This document shows, one piece after another, positions 1 through 8,574 of a DNA stretch of 64,000 nt. The position numbers were made by a program, and so were the translations under genes. The notes below the pieces were generated by a model, which had not been told where the DNA came from, did no database searches, and worked only from the letters and a program-made list of their open reading frames with translations. Within the stretch, counting starts at the first letter, position 1, and the number at the start of each line of letters is the position of its first letter. This DNA comes from Tateyamaria omphalii (GTDB taxonomy: Bacteria > Pseudomonadota > Alphaproteobacteria > Rhodobacterales > Rhodobacteraceae), in assembly GCF_014651375.1 (NCBI RefSeq), contig NZ_BMWT01000005.1, positions 1 through 64,000 on the forward strand. The letters are read 5' to 3'.

Positions 1-1335
1 ACCGAGTTGCATTTGCCTGATCTGCCGATGCCCGAGTTGCCGGAGATCAAGGGCCCGTGGAACGTGGTGATTACGGGTGTTGGTGGCACCGGTGTTGTGA
101 CCATTGGTGCAGTTATGGCGCAGGCGGCGCATATCGACGGCAAGGGTGCCGGGATGATGGAGATGGCGGGGCTGGCCCAAAAGGGTGGTGCGGTGCATAT
201 CCACTGCCGTTTGGCGAATGATCCGGCCGATATCAGTGCCATTCGTGTGGCGACTGGTGAGTGTGATGCGCTGATTGGCGGTGATCTGGTGGTGAGTGCG
301 GGGGCCAAGACACTTGGCCTGACAAGCGCTGGGCGCACGGGGGCTGTGGTGAACAGTCACGAGATCATCACGGGCGATTTTACGCGGGACACAGAGTTTG
401 CCTTGCCCTCGGACCGGTTGAGCCTTGCCCTTGAGGCGCGGCTGCGGGATCGGGTGGATATGTTTGATGCCTCGGACCTGGCCAAGGCCACGATGGGCGA
501 CAGCATCTTTTCCAACATGATGATCTTTGGCGCTGCTTGGCAGCGGGGCCTGGTGCCGTTGACGCATGACGCCATCGTGGCGGCCATTGATCTGAACGGT
601 GCGGCGGTGGAGCGCAACAAACGCGCCTTTGATATCGGGCGCTGGGCGGTGCTGCATGCCGAAGAAGCGGCGCGCATTGCCGAGCCGAAGGTGATCCAGT
701 TGCCGAAGTCGCTGGAGGAGAAGATCGCCTTCCGTGCGGAGCATTTGGTGAAGTATCAGTCCAAGCGCTTGGCCAAGCGCTATCGCAAGTTGGTCGACGG
801 TATTGAGGAGGTCGCTGTGAAAGAGGCGGTGGCCAAGGGCTATCACAAGCTGCTGGCCTACAAGGACGAATACGAGGTGGCCCGCCTGCATCTGGAAACA
901 GAAGCCAAGGCACGGGAGCAGTTTGAGGGCGACTTCACCATGAAATTCCACCTGGCCCCACCGATGCTTTCGAAGGATGGCCCGGATGGGCGGCCTGTGA
1001 AGAAGGAATACGGGCCGGGCATGATGCGCAACTTCCGTCTGCTGGCCAAGTTGAAAGGTCTGCGGGGGACACCGCTTGACATCTTTGGGCGGACCGAGGA
1101 GCGGCGGATGGAGCGCGCGCTGGTCAAGCAGTATGAGGCCGATATAAAGGCCGTGCTGCCCAAGCTGGATGATGGCACCCGCGATGCAATTGTAGCGCTG
1201 GCTGCGCTTCCGCTCGACATTCGGGGCTTTGGTCCGGTCAAGCAGACGAACGAAGCAAAAGCAGCTAAGCGGCGCGAGGAGTTGTTGTCTGTCATCCGGA
1301 CAGGGGGACCCAGTCAGGCCAAAGCCGCTGAGTGA
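1..1335 (+). CDS. Indolepyruvate ferredoxin oxidoreductase, C-terminal part (5' end outside window)
   Basis: This is the C-terminal 444 residues of a large 2-oxoacid:ferredoxin oxidoreductase that oxidatively decarboxylates indolepyruvate and related aryl-pyruvates to acyl-CoA in the cytoplasm. The reading frame is open to the first base, so the start lies upstream; family members are usually about 1,100 residues or more. Visible here is the gamma-type domain, beginning near residue 19 with VVITGVGGTGVVTIGAV, followed by AGLAQKGG and a basic C-terminal domain typical of the fused alphaproteobacterial enzyme. The thiamine-diphosphate and ferredoxin domains should lie upstream. Family assignment is firm from these motifs; the exact substrate is inferred. 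Confidence 0.88.
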   Translation, partial: TELHLPDLPMPELPEIKGPWNVVITGVGGTGVVTIGAVMAQAAHIDGKGAGMMEMAGLAQKGGAVHIHCRLANDPADISAIRVATGECDALIGGDLVVSAGAKTLGLTSAGRTGAVVNSHEIITGDFTRDTEFALPSDRLSLALEARLRDRVDMFDASDLAKATMGDSIFSNMMIFGAAWQRGLVPLTHDAIVAAIDLNGAAVERNKRAFDIGRWAVLHAEEAARIAEPKVIQLPKSLEEKIAFRAEHLVKYQSKRLAKRYRKLVDGIEEVAVKEAVAKGYHKLLAYKDEYEVARLHLETEAKAREQFEGDFTMKFHLAPPMLSKDGPDGRPVKKEYGPGMMRNFRLLAKLKGLRGTPLDIFGRTEERRMERALVKQYEADIKAVLPKLDDGTRDAIVALAALPLDIRGFGPVKQTNEAKAAKRREELLSVIRTGGPSQAKAAE

Positions 1336-1422
1336 TCGCGTCACACCTGCGTCATATGGGCTAGGCAGGATTGCGCTCAGCCCGTAAAACGGGTTGCTAG
1401 AACCGTCATCAGGCAAAGCACT

Positions 1423-2307
1423 ATGCCCAACCGTCAGCAACGCGAGATCACGCGCGAGATCAGCTATTCCCACTCGGCCGAGACCAAGGGTGGGCGCGCC
1501 TTGATCCGTATCCTTGAGAACACGACCGGGCGTCTGCGGTTGATCAAGCGGGCGCAGGGCTACGAACACGAGGTCGCGGCGGGCCGTGATTTCTGGGCCG
1601 TCATGGTCGAGCGTTATGGGCTGACGCTGAATGTGGTTGCGGGCAGTTTGAACAACATCCCACGGGACAAGCCGCTGATCCTGATTGCGAACCACCCCTA
1701 TGGCATTCTGGATGGGCTAATGATGGGCCATATCCTGTCGACCATCCGGGGTGATTTTCGCATCATGGCAAACTCGGTCTTCAAGAAGGCCGAGGAGCTG
1801 AACAAGGTTCTGCTGCCCATCAGCTTTGATGACACGCGGGAGGCGATGGCGCTGAACGTGGCGACCCGCAAGGAAGCGTTGCGCTATCTTGGCGATGGCG
1901 GTGCCATTGGCATCTTTCCCGGCGGGACTGTCAGCACGGCGGCCAAGCCGTTCTCAAGACCTATGGACCCCGGTTGGCGCAGTTTCACCGCCCGCATGGT
2001 GGCGAAATCTGATGCGACTGTTGTACCGCTGTACTTCGATGGTCACACAAGTCGGTTGTTCCAGATCGCAAGCCACCTGCACAACACGCTGCGCCTTGGC
2101 CTGCTGATCAAAGAGTTCAAGAAGCGGGTGGATACGCCCGTGGATGTGGTGATTGGGGACCCCATCGGCAGGGATGTGCTCAACCCCATGGCGGGGGAGC
2201 CGAAACAGATGATGGAATTCCTGCGCAAAGCCACGTATGAGCTGAACCCGAACCCGGTGAAGGTGTTTGACCTGGGATATGAGTTCGAAGAGCGGCACCG
2301 CACGTAA
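1423..2307 (+). CDS. Lysophospholipid acyltransferase family protein (PlsC-like)
   Basis: A 294-residue protein of the glycerolipid acyltransferase superfamily, expected to move an acyl chain to a lysophospholipid or related lyso-lipid at the inner membrane. The catalytic NHxxxxD box is NHPYGILD near residues 89-96, and the FPGG segment near 165 occupies the place of the usual EGTR block. It follows the oxidoreductase by 87 bases and precedes murI by 18 bases, so it may be transcribed with murI. Roseobacters use such enzymes for phospholipids and for amino-lipids; nothing in the sequence separates these. The start ATG is the first in frame. Confidence 0.8.
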   Translation: MPNRQQREITREISYSHSAETKGGRALIRILENTTGRLRLIKRAQGYEHEVAAGRDFWAVMVERYGLTLNVVAGSLNNIPRDKPLILIANHPYGILDGLMMGHILSTIRGDFRIMANSVFKKAEELNKVLLPISFDDTREAMALNVATRKEALRYLGDGGAIGIFPGGTVSTAAKPFSRPMDPGWRSFTARMVAKSDATVVPLYFDGHTSRLFQIASHLHNTLRLGLLIKEFKKRVDTPVDVVIGDPIGRDVLNPMAGEPKQMMEFLRKATYELNPNPVKVFDLGYEFEERHRT

Positions 2308-2325
2308 GGCCGCAAGAGGCGTAAG

Positions 2326-3135
2326 ATGGCAGTTGGTATTTTCGATTCCGGTTTGGGCGGTTTGACCGTGCTGGACGCTGCGCAAAAGCGGCTTCCGGAT
2401 GTTGATTTCATCTATCTGGCCGACAGCGCCAACGCGCCTTATGGCGTGCGGACTGCCGATGACATCTTTGGCCTGACTTGTGCCGCTGTGCAGCGCCTGT
2501 TTGATGCGGGATGCAATCTTGTCATTCTGGCGTGCAACACGGCCTCTGCAGCGGCCCTGCGGCGGATGCAGGAGGGGTGGGTGCCCGAGGACAAGCGCGT
2601 CCTTGGCGTGTTCGTCCCCATGATCGAGGCGCTGACGGAGCGGCAATGGGGCGACAACTCGCCCCCGCGCGAGGTCGGTGTGCAGCATGTGGCGCTCTTT
2701 GCGACGCCTGCGACCGTGGCGAGCCGTGCGTTTCAAAGGGAGCTGGCGTTTCGCGCCATTGGCGTTGATGTCGAAGCGCAAGCATGTGGCGGTGTTGTCG
2801 ATGCGATTGAAGACGGTGATATGATCCTTGCCGATGCGCTGGTGCGATCCCACGTCGATGCGCTGAAGCGCAAAATGCCCCACCCGCAGGCGGCCATTCT
2901 GGGATGCACACACTATCCGCTGATGCAGGATGAGTTTCAGGATGCGCTGGGCGCGGATGTGGCCGTGTATTCGCAAGCCGGTCTGGTGGGCGAAAGCCTC
3001 GCCGACTATCTGCAGCGCCACCCTGACAAGATGGGCAGCGGGACGCCGGGATATCTGACCACGGGCAATCCCAAGACTGTCAGCCAGCGTGCCACGCAGT
3101 TCTTGCGACGACAGATCACGTTTGAAGCCGCTTGA
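2326..3135 (+). CDS. murI: Glutamate racemase
   Basis: A 269-residue cofactor-independent racemase that makes D-glutamate for peptidoglycan in the cytoplasm. The N-terminal [12 protein letters not shown] signature is present. The two catalytic cysteines are in ACNTASA (Cys70) and GCTHYPL (Cys194), each with its expected surroundings, and length is normal for MurI. The gene starts 18 bases after the acyltransferase and ends 27 bases before argC, so the three probably form one transcription unit. Nothing is missing or odd. Confidence 0.95.
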   Translation: MAVGIFDSGLGGLTVLDAAQKRLPDVDFIYLADSANAPYGVRTADDIFGLTCAAVQRLFDAGCNLVILACNTASAAALRRMQEGWVPEDKRVLGVFVPMIEALTERQWGDNSPPREVGVQHVALFATPATVASRAFQRELAFRAIGVDVEAQACGGVVDAIEDGDMILADALVRSHVDALKRKMPHPQAAILGCTHYPLMQDEFQDALGADVAVYSQAGLVGESLADYLQRHPDKMGSGTPGYLTTGNPKTVSQRATQFLRRQITFEAA

Positions 3136-3162
3136 TCTGACCCTTTATCCAAGAAGACCGAC

Positions 3163-4191
3163 ATGACCTATAACATCGCTATTCTGGGCGCTTCCGGCTA
3201 TACGGGCGCTGAATTGATCCGGCTGATTGCCGGGCACTCCTCTATTGAAATCAAGGCTTTGGGCGCGTTCTCTAAAGCGGGGCAAACCGTTGCGCAGGTG
3301 TATCCGCATCTGCGCCATCTGGACCTGCCCACCATGGTGGCCTTTGACCAGATTGACTGGATGGGCATTGATCTGTGTTTTTGCGCGTTGCCGCACAAGA
3401 CCAGCCAGGAGGTGATCTCGGGCCTGCCACGGGACTTGCGGATTGTGGACCTGAGTGCTGATTTCCGGCTGCGGGATCCCGAGGAATACCAGAAATGGTA
3501 TGGAAATCCGCACAGCGCAGTCGAGATGCAGGGTGAGGCAGTCTATGGCCTGACCGAGTTTTATCGGGATGAGATTGCGGGTGCGCGTCTGGTGGCTGGC
3601 ACCGGCTGCAACGCGGCCACAGGGCAGTTTGCGTTGCGGCCATTGATCGCGGCTGGCGTGATCGATCTGGATGACATCATTCTCGATTTGAAAGCAGCCG
3701 TGTCTGGCGCCGGGCGGGCGCTGAAGGAAAACCTGCTGCATGCTGAGCTGAGCGAAGGGTATCATGCCTATGCCACGGGCGGGTCACACCGGCATCTTGG
3801 GGAGTTTGATCAGGAGTTTTCCAAGGTCGCGGGGCGGGACGTTCACATCCAGTTCCAGCCGCATTTGATCCCTGCAAACCGGGGCATTCTGGGCACGGCC
3901 TATGTCAAAGGCGAGGCGCAGGCCGTTTATGACACGCTGGCAGCGGCTTATGAGGCGGAACCGTTCATCGAAGTGTTGCCTATGGGCGAGGTGCCCAGCA
4001 CCCGGCATGTGCGCGGATCGAACTTTTGTCATATAGGCGTCGCGGCGGATCGGTTGCCCGGGCGGACCGTGGTTGTGGCTGCCCTCGATAATTTGACCAA
4101 GGGATCGTCAGGGCAGGCGTTGCAAAATGCCAATCTGATGTTAGGTATTTCGGAGGTCGAGGGGCTGTTGATGGCCCCGCTGTTTCCGTAG
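3163..4191 (+). CDS. argC: N-acetyl-gamma-glutamyl-phosphate reductase
   Basis: A 342-residue NADPH-dependent enzyme of arginine biosynthesis that reduces N-acetylglutamyl phosphate to the semialdehyde. The Rossmann start [15 protein letters not shown] is at residues 7-21. The expected active-site cysteine is Cys149 in GTGCNAATG; this replaces the more common PGCYPTA context, but the surrounding fold signatures ([25 protein letters not shown]) all fit ArgC. It is the last gene before a strong palindrome and then ccmE. The assignment is firm; the variant cysteine context is probably lineage-typical. Confidence 0.93.
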   Translation: MTYNIAILGASGYTGAELIRLIAGHSSIEIKALGAFSKAGQTVAQVYPHLRHLDLPTMVAFDQIDWMGIDLCFCALPHKTSQEVISGLPRDLRIVDLSADFRLRDPEEYQKWYGNPHSAVEMQGEAVYGLTEFYRDEIAGARLVAGTGCNAATGQFALRPLIAAGVIDLDDIILDLKAAVSGAGRALKENLLHAELSEGYHAYATGGSHRHLGEFDQEFSKVAGRDVHIQFQPHLIPANRGILGTAYVKGEAQAVYDTLAAAYEAEPFIEVLPMGEVPSTRHVRGSNFCHIGVAADRLPGRTVVVAALDNLTKGSSGQALQNANLMLGISEVEGLLMAPLFP

Positions 4192-4198
4192 CGGGCTG

Positions 4199-4220
4199 AG
4201 ATTTTTCGTACGAAAAATCT
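4199..4220. repeat. Perfect 22-bp palindrome between argC and ccmE
   Basis: The arm AGATTTTTCGT is followed directly by its exact reverse complement, giving a perfect palindrome centred on CGTACG. It begins 8 bases after the argC stop and ends 17 bases before ccmE. The A+T content of the arms contrasts with the flanks. As RNA it could fold as a hairpin with a T-rich 5' arm; as DNA it could be an operator or a dispersed palindrome. I saw no second copy in this window. Confidence 0.75.
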
Positions 4221-4237
4221 GGGCTGGAGTCGCAAAG

Positions 4238-4681
4238 ATGAAGAGCCTGAAAAAGCAGCGCCGAATCCAGATCATCGCCCTTGCGGCGGTGGCTCTGACA
4301 GTGTCGACGGTACTGATCGGCTACGCCATGCGCGATGGGATCAACTTCTTCCGCGCACCCAGCCAGATCATTGCGGAGCCTCCCGGTCCGACCGAGGTGT
4401 TCCGCATTGGTGGACTGGTGGCCGAGGGGTCACTGGTGCGCGGTCAGGGCGAGTCGATTCGCTTTGAGGTGACGGATGGCGGCGCAACAGTGCCCGTCGT
4501 GTTCACCGGCGTGCTACCCGATCTTTTCGAAGAGAACCAGGGCATGGTTGGCACCGGCTCATACATCAACGGTGTTTTTGAAGCCTCTGAAATTCTTGCC
4601 AAACATGACGAGACATATATGCCTGCTGAGGTGGTGGACGCGCTTAAGGAGCAGGGCGTCTACAAGGAGCCCGACACCTAG
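4238..4681 (+). CDS. ccmE: Cytochrome c maturation haem chaperone CcmE
   Basis: A 147-residue, membrane-anchored periplasmic protein that binds haem covalently and hands it to apocytochrome c through the CcmF/CcmH complex. A basic N-terminus is followed by one transmembrane helix (about residues 11-30) and an OB-fold domain. The haem ligand His123 lies in the HDETY motif with Tyr127. The gene is followed not by ccmF but by two lysis genes, then ccmF and ccmH. Length and motifs are typical. Confidence 0.95.
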   Translation: MKSLKKQRRIQIIALAAVALTVSTVLIGYAMRDGINFFRAPSQIIAEPPGPTEVFRIGGLVAEGSLVRGQGESIRFEVTDGGATVPVVFTGVLPDLFEENQGMVGTGSYINGVFEASEILAKHDETYMPAEVVDALKEQGVYKEPDT

Positions 4682-4691
4682 CGTGCGCTCA

Positions 4692-4709
4692 GGTTAAAGC
4701 CCATTAACC
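4692..4709. promoter_or_regulatory. Inverted repeat GGTTAA-N6-TTAACC, CtrA-like, before the endolysin gene
   Basis: The arms GGTTAA and TTAACC are exact reverse complements 6 bases apart, between ccmE and the endolysin gene, 47 bases before its start. CtrA sites in alphaproteobacteria are TTAA-N7-TTAAC, with a TTAACC half-site reported in Rhodobacterales; here the spacing is N6 rather than N7. CtrA is known to be needed for GTA lysis gene expression in Rhodobacter capsulatus. The inverted repeat is seen; the regulator is inferred. Confidence 0.45.
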
Positions 4710-4756
4710 AGCATCACAGCAGTCTTCCCATCACATCTTGTGGGAAAGGCTGACTG

Positions 4757-5368
4757 ATGCAGAATGTCCGAGACATTGCAGAAGAGATCGTGGGTCGCGA
4801 GGGCGGCTTTGTGAATGATCCGGATGATCCGGGTGGTGCGACGAAGTTTGGCGTGACGATCCACACGATGGAGCGGTTGGGTTTGGACCTCGACCGCGAT
4901 GGCGATGTGGACGTGCGCGACGTGCGCCGTCTCAGCCGTGCGCAAGCGGTGGATATTTTCATCACGCACTACTTCGAGCGGCCAAGAATTGCGGCTTTGC
5001 CGGAACCGTTGCACGCCTCCGTCTTTGACATGTATGTCAACGCGGGTGCCAATGCGATCAAGATCCTGCAGCGTTTGCTGAACACCATGGGGCATACCGT
5101 TGTAGTCGATGGGGCGTTGGGACCACAAAGCATCGCGGCCACGCGCGCTGCATACGACGCGGCACCTGATCATCTGGTTGATGCCTACGGGATTGCGCGG
5201 CGCAACTATTACTTCCGCATCGCTGACAATCGGCCGGCCAGCCGCAAATACGCGCGCAGCCGTGCCGGTGGGAAGGGCGGCTGGATCAAGCGGGCCGAGG
5301 AGTTCATCACGCCGCGCTTTCATCTGACGGACACACAGTTTCGGGAAAGGGTCGCGGCATGGGGTTGA
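4757..5368 (+). CDS. Endolysin (GH108 N-acetylmuramidase), probable GTA lysis enzyme
   Basis: A 203-residue glycoside hydrolase family 108 protein with a C-terminal peptidoglycan-binding part. The family signature EGGFVNDPDDPGGATKFGVT is at residues 15-34, with Glu15 as the presumed catalytic acid. The segment from about residue 117 (DGALGPQSI) resembles the peptidoglycan-binding region of this family. No signal peptide is visible, as expected for an enzyme released through a holin. The start overlaps nothing; the end overlaps the holin gene by 10 bases. In R. capsulatus the RcGTA endolysin and holin are likewise a small cassette separate from the main GTA cluster, which suggests this role here. 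Confidence 0.85.
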   Translation: MQNVRDIAEEIVGREGGFVNDPDDPGGATKFGVTIHTMERLGLDLDRDGDVDVRDVRRLSRAQAVDIFITHYFERPRIAALPEPLHASVFDMYVNAGANAIKILQRLLNTMGHTVVVDGALGPQSIAATRAAYDAAPDHLVDAYGIARRNYYFRIADNRPASRKYARSRAGGKGGWIKRAEEFITPRFHLTDTQFRERVAAWG

Positions 5369-5931
5369 TGCAAGGGCTGTTTGCACTGCTGTTCGGCGGT
5401 GATCGCAATGTGGTGAAGGACACGGTCGAGGTGTTCCGCGAGAATGCCGAGGCCGGATCGGCGCGGGCCCATGAGGTTCAAATTCAGGCGATGCGCGAGC
5501 TCGGGGCTGAGTTTGCCGTGCCGCGCGTGGCGTGGTTTGACCGCGTGATGGACGGGATCAATCGTTTGCCGCGTCCGGCGCTGGCTTTGGGGACCCTGGG
5601 CTTGTTCGTCTCGGCCATGGTGGCGCCTTTGTGGTTTGCGGAACGTATGCAGGGAATTGCGTTGGTGCCTGAACCGCTGTGGTGGCTGTTGGGTGTGATC
5701 GTGTCCTTTTACTTTGGCGCGCGCCATCAGGTGAAAGCGCAGCAGTTTCAGCGCGAGATCGTGCATACGATGGCACATGTGCCGCAGGTGATGGAGAATG
5801 TCGCTGCCCTGCGAAAGATGCGCCATTACGGAATTGGGGCGGCGGCCACGGATGGGGATGCGCGGTTGACTGTTGTGTCACTGGCCCAGGGAGAGAATGC
5901 GGCACTGGACGAGTGGCGTGCTGCGGCGTGA
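5359..5931 (+). CDS. GTA-type holin (3TM holin family)
   Basis: A 190-residue membrane protein that would open the inner membrane for the endolysin. Hydrophobic helices lie at about residues 72-93 and 104-121, and an N-terminal amphipathic stretch (GLMQGLFALLFGG) may be a third. The segment INRLPRPALALGTLGLF and EPLWWLLGVIVSFYFGARHQ match what I recall of the holin family used in GTA release. It overlaps the endolysin gene by 10 bases, implying translational coupling. No other phage or GTA gene is adjacent, which fits a detached lysis cassette better than a prophage remnant. Confidence 0.8.
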   Translation: MGLMQGLFALLFGGDRNVVKDTVEVFRENAEAGSARAHEVQIQAMRELGAEFAVPRVAWFDRVMDGINRLPRPALALGTLGLFVSAMVAPLWFAERMQGIALVPEPLWWLLGVIVSFYFGARHQVKAQQFQREIVHTMAHVPQVMENVAALRKMRHYGIGAAATDGDARLTVVSLAQGENAALDEWRAAA

Positions 5932-5962
5932 TCCAAAGGCCGCTGCGCGACAACATTTTTCA

Positions 5963-6013
5963 GGGGCTCTGCCCCCGCCTTCGGCGTCCCCGTGGTACTT
6001 TTGATCAGAAGAA
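5963..6013 (+). repeat. Dispersed terminator-like element, copy A
   Basis: A GGGGCTCTGCCCCC hairpin is followed by a C-rich spacer, then GTGGTACTTTTGATCAGAAGAA. The same order of parts occurs near 41962-42006 (GTGGTATTTTCGGTCAGAAGAA) and, more diverged, near 18866-18913. This copy fills the gap between the holin gene and ccmF and could end transcription of the lysis cassette. Similar elements are common in roseobacter genomes as I recall. Confidence 0.6.
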
Positions 6014-6094
6014 ACCGCGTTTCTGGCGATGTCGTGATGCGACATAAACGGCAGGGGCATTGGCGGGGTGATCCGGGCGGCATATAACAGTGCC

Positions 6095-8053
6095 ATGATT
6101 ACAGAGCTCGGTCACTTCGCCCTCGTCCTCGCCTTTTTGATAGCCATTGTTCAGGCTGTTGTCCCGCTGCTTGGCGCATGGCGCCGGGATGCGCGCTGGA
6201 TGGCCGTTGCGGAACCTGCGGCGTCGGCCCAGTTCCTGCTGATCGCCTTTTCCTTTGCGGCGCTGATGTGGGCGTTCATTGTCTCGGATTTCTCTTTACG
6301 GCTGGTGGTTTTGAACAGTCATTCGGCTAAGCCGATGCTCTATAAAATCTCGGGCACATGGGGCAACCACGAAGGGTCCATGCTGCTTTGGGTGCTGATC
6401 GTGGCGCTGTTCGGGGCCATGGCTGCGTGGTTCGGGGAAAATTTGCCACCCACATTGCGCGCACGGGTTCTGGCGGTGCAGGGGGCCATTGGCGTGGCCT
6501 TTCTGGCCTTTATCCTTTTCACATCGAACCCTTTTCTGCGCTTGGCTGTGCCACCCTTTGACGGCCAGGACTTGAACCCGCTGTTGCAGGACCCCGGTTT
6601 GGCGTTCCATCCGCCGTTCCTTTACCTGGGCTATGTTGGGCTGAGCATGGCCTTTTCCTTTGCCGTCGCAGCCCTGATCGAGGGCCGCGTGGATGCGGCG
6701 TGGGGCCGCTGGGTGCGGCCCTGGACGCTGGCGGCCTGGGTCTTCCTGACCATCGGAATCGCGTTGGGGTCTTGGTGGGCCTATTATGAGCTGGGCTGGG
6801 GCGGATTCTGGTTCTGGGACCCGGTCGAGAATGCGTCGTTCATGCCGTGGCTGCTGGCGGCAGCGCTGCTGCATTCGGCCATCGTGGTTGAGAAACGCGA
6901 GAGCCTGAAATCATGGACCATCTTGCTTGCCATCCTCGCCTTTGGGTTTTCGTTGATCGGCACATTTATCGTGCGGTCTGGTTTGCTGACCTCGGTGCAC
7001 GCCTTTGCCAATGATCCTGAGCGTGGCGTGTTCATCCTGATGATCATGGGCTTTTTCATGGGCGGGGCGTTGCTGTTGTTTGCCTTGCGCGCAGGTGCGA
7101 TGGAGGCGCGGGGCGTGTTTGGGATGGTCAGTCGCGAAAGTGCACTGATCGCCAACAACCTCTTGCTGGCCGTGAGTTGCTTTGTGGTCTTCGTGGGCAC
7201 GATGTGGCCGTTGGTGGCCGAGATGTTCTTTGACCGGAAGTTGAGCGTCGGTCCGCCTTTCTTCAACATGGCCTTTACGCCGTTCATGGTGATCCTTGGT
7301 TTGATCCTGCCGATCGGGGCTATGATCCCGTGGAAGCGGGGGCAGATTTCGAAAGCGGTGCGACCGCTGCGCTATGTCTTTGTGTTGGCCTTGGCCTTTG
7401 GCGGATTGGCCTGGGCGATGAACACGGGCAAGCCGTTGACCGGCCCACTGGGTGCGTTCCTTGGCGCGTGGCTGGTGATGGGCGCGATGGTCGACGTTGC
7501 GTCCCGGACCGGGAAGACGTTTGACTTTGGTCGGCTCTGGCGCTTGCCGCGGGCGGATTGGGGCAAGACGGTGGCCCATGCTGGCCTGGGTGTCACGATG
7601 ATTGGTGTTGCGGGGCTGACGGCTTGGCAAACCGAAGACATCCGCGTGGCCCAGATCGGCGAGCAATTCAATGTCGGCGGATATGACCTGACCCTTGACG
7701 CGGTCGAGGATGTGGAAGGGCCGAACTACCTGTCCACGATGGCTTCGATCACCTTGGCGCGCAATGGGAGCGAAATTGCGCAACTGCACCCGGAAAAACG
7801 TATCTATCCCGTGGCGCAGATGCCCACGACCGAGGCTGGGATCGACTATGATTTGGCCCGTGATGTCTATGTTGTGATTGGCGATGCGCAACAGGGCGGT
7901 GGCTGGGCTGTGCGGACCTATATCAAACCGTTGACCAACTGGATCTGGATCGGCTGTGCACTCATGTCCCTTGGCGGGCTCTTGTCACTGAGCGACCGGC
8001 GCTTCCGTGTGGCTGTTGGCGCGCGCAAGGTGCAAGCGGTGCCTGCAGAATGA
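6095..8053 (+). CDS. ccmF: Cytochrome c haem lyase subunit CcmF
   Basis: A polytopic inner-membrane protein of about 652 residues that takes haem from CcmE and, with CcmH, attaches it to apocytochrome c. The tryptophan-rich WWD-type motif WWAYYELGWGGFWFWDP lies near residues 227-243, and many hydrophobic helices run through the protein. I chose the ATG at 6095, giving MITELGHFAL; an in-frame GTG at 6068 would add nine residues but has no better ribosome binding site. The end overlaps ccmH by 4 bases (ATGA). The 163-base gap upstream holds the dispersed element. Confidence 0.95.
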   Translation: MITELGHFALVLAFLIAIVQAVVPLLGAWRRDARWMAVAEPAASAQFLLIAFSFAALMWAFIVSDFSLRLVVLNSHSAKPMLYKISGTWGNHEGSMLLWVLIVALFGAMAAWFGENLPPTLRARVLAVQGAIGVAFLAFILFTSNPFLRLAVPPFDGQDLNPLLQDPGLAFHPPFLYLGYVGLSMAFSFAVAALIEGRVDAAWGRWVRPWTLAAWVFLTIGIALGSWWAYYELGWGGFWFWDPVENASFMPWLLAAALLHSAIVVEKRESLKSWTILLAILAFGFSLIGTFIVRSGLLTSVHAFANDPERGVFILMIMGFFMGGALLLFALRAGAMEARGVFGMVSRESALIANNLLLAVSCFVVFVGTMWPLVAEMFFDRKLSVGPPFFNMAFTPFMVILGLILPIGAMIPWKRGQISKAVRPLRYVFVLALAFGGLAWAMNTGKPLTGPLGAFLGAWLVMGAMVDVASRTGKTFDFGRLWRLPRADWGKTVAHAGLGVTMIGVAGLTAWQTEDIRVAQIGEQFNVGGYDLTLDAVEDVEGPNYLSTMASITLARNGSEIAQLHPEKRIYPVAQMPTTEAGIDYDLARDVYVVIGDAQQGGGWAVRTYIKPLTNWIWIGCALMSLGGLLSLSDRRFRVAVGARKVQAVPAE

Positions 8054-8505
8054 AACGGCTTGTTGTTCTGTTCTGGGTGCTTTTGACCACCGCCGCTCTC
8101 GCACTTGATCCATCAGAAATGCTTGAAGACCCCGAGCAAGAGGCGCGTGCCCGTGCTTTAGATCATGCGTTGCGTTGCGTGGTGTGTCAGTCCGAGTCCG
8201 TTGCATGGTCGAATGCGCAATGGGCCGTTGATGCGCGGCAGGTCATTCGCGAGCAGGTGGCGGCAGGGCAAAGCAACGCACAGATCGTTGATTTCTTTGT
8301 CGAACGCTATGGAGAGTTCGTTTTGATGACGCCCCGCACATCGGGGTCCAACTGGATGTTGTGGGCCGCTGGGCCGCTGATGTTCCTGTTGGCGGCCGGC
8401 ATTGGCTTTGGTTACTTGCGCGGGCGCAGTCGTGTACCTGTCACGACAGACGCCGGGTTGAACGATGAGGAAACCCGTCGCTTGCGCGAGATTATGGACG
8501 AGTAA
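8050..8505 (+). CDS. ccmH: Cytochrome c maturation protein CcmH
   Basis: A 151-residue thiol-redox protein of the periplasm that keeps apocytochrome c cysteines reduced for haem ligation. It has an N-terminal signal peptide (MKRLVVLFWVLLTTAALA), the LRCVVCQ motif with Cys43 and Cys46, and a C-terminal membrane helix at about residues 107-126. The gene is translationally coupled to ccmF. This is the short CcmH form without the TPR extension. Confidence 0.95.
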   Translation: MKRLVVLFWVLLTTAALALDPSEMLEDPEQEARARALDHALRCVVCQSESVAWSNAQWAVDARQVIREQVAAGQSNAQIVDFFVERYGEFVLMTPRTSGSNWMLWAAGPLMFLLAAGIGFGYLRGRSRVPVTTDAGLNDEETRRLREIMDE

Positions 8506-8574
8506 CGGCGCGTCGGGGCTTTTCTAAACTGATCGGTTTGATATTGAGGATCGGAACCTGAAGGGACACCGGCC

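Noticed and set aside
4757-5931. Prophage remnant at the endolysin and holin genes
   Set aside because: No integrase, capsid or tail gene nearby, and the holin type is that of gene transfer agents; the pair is intact and embedded between ccm genes.
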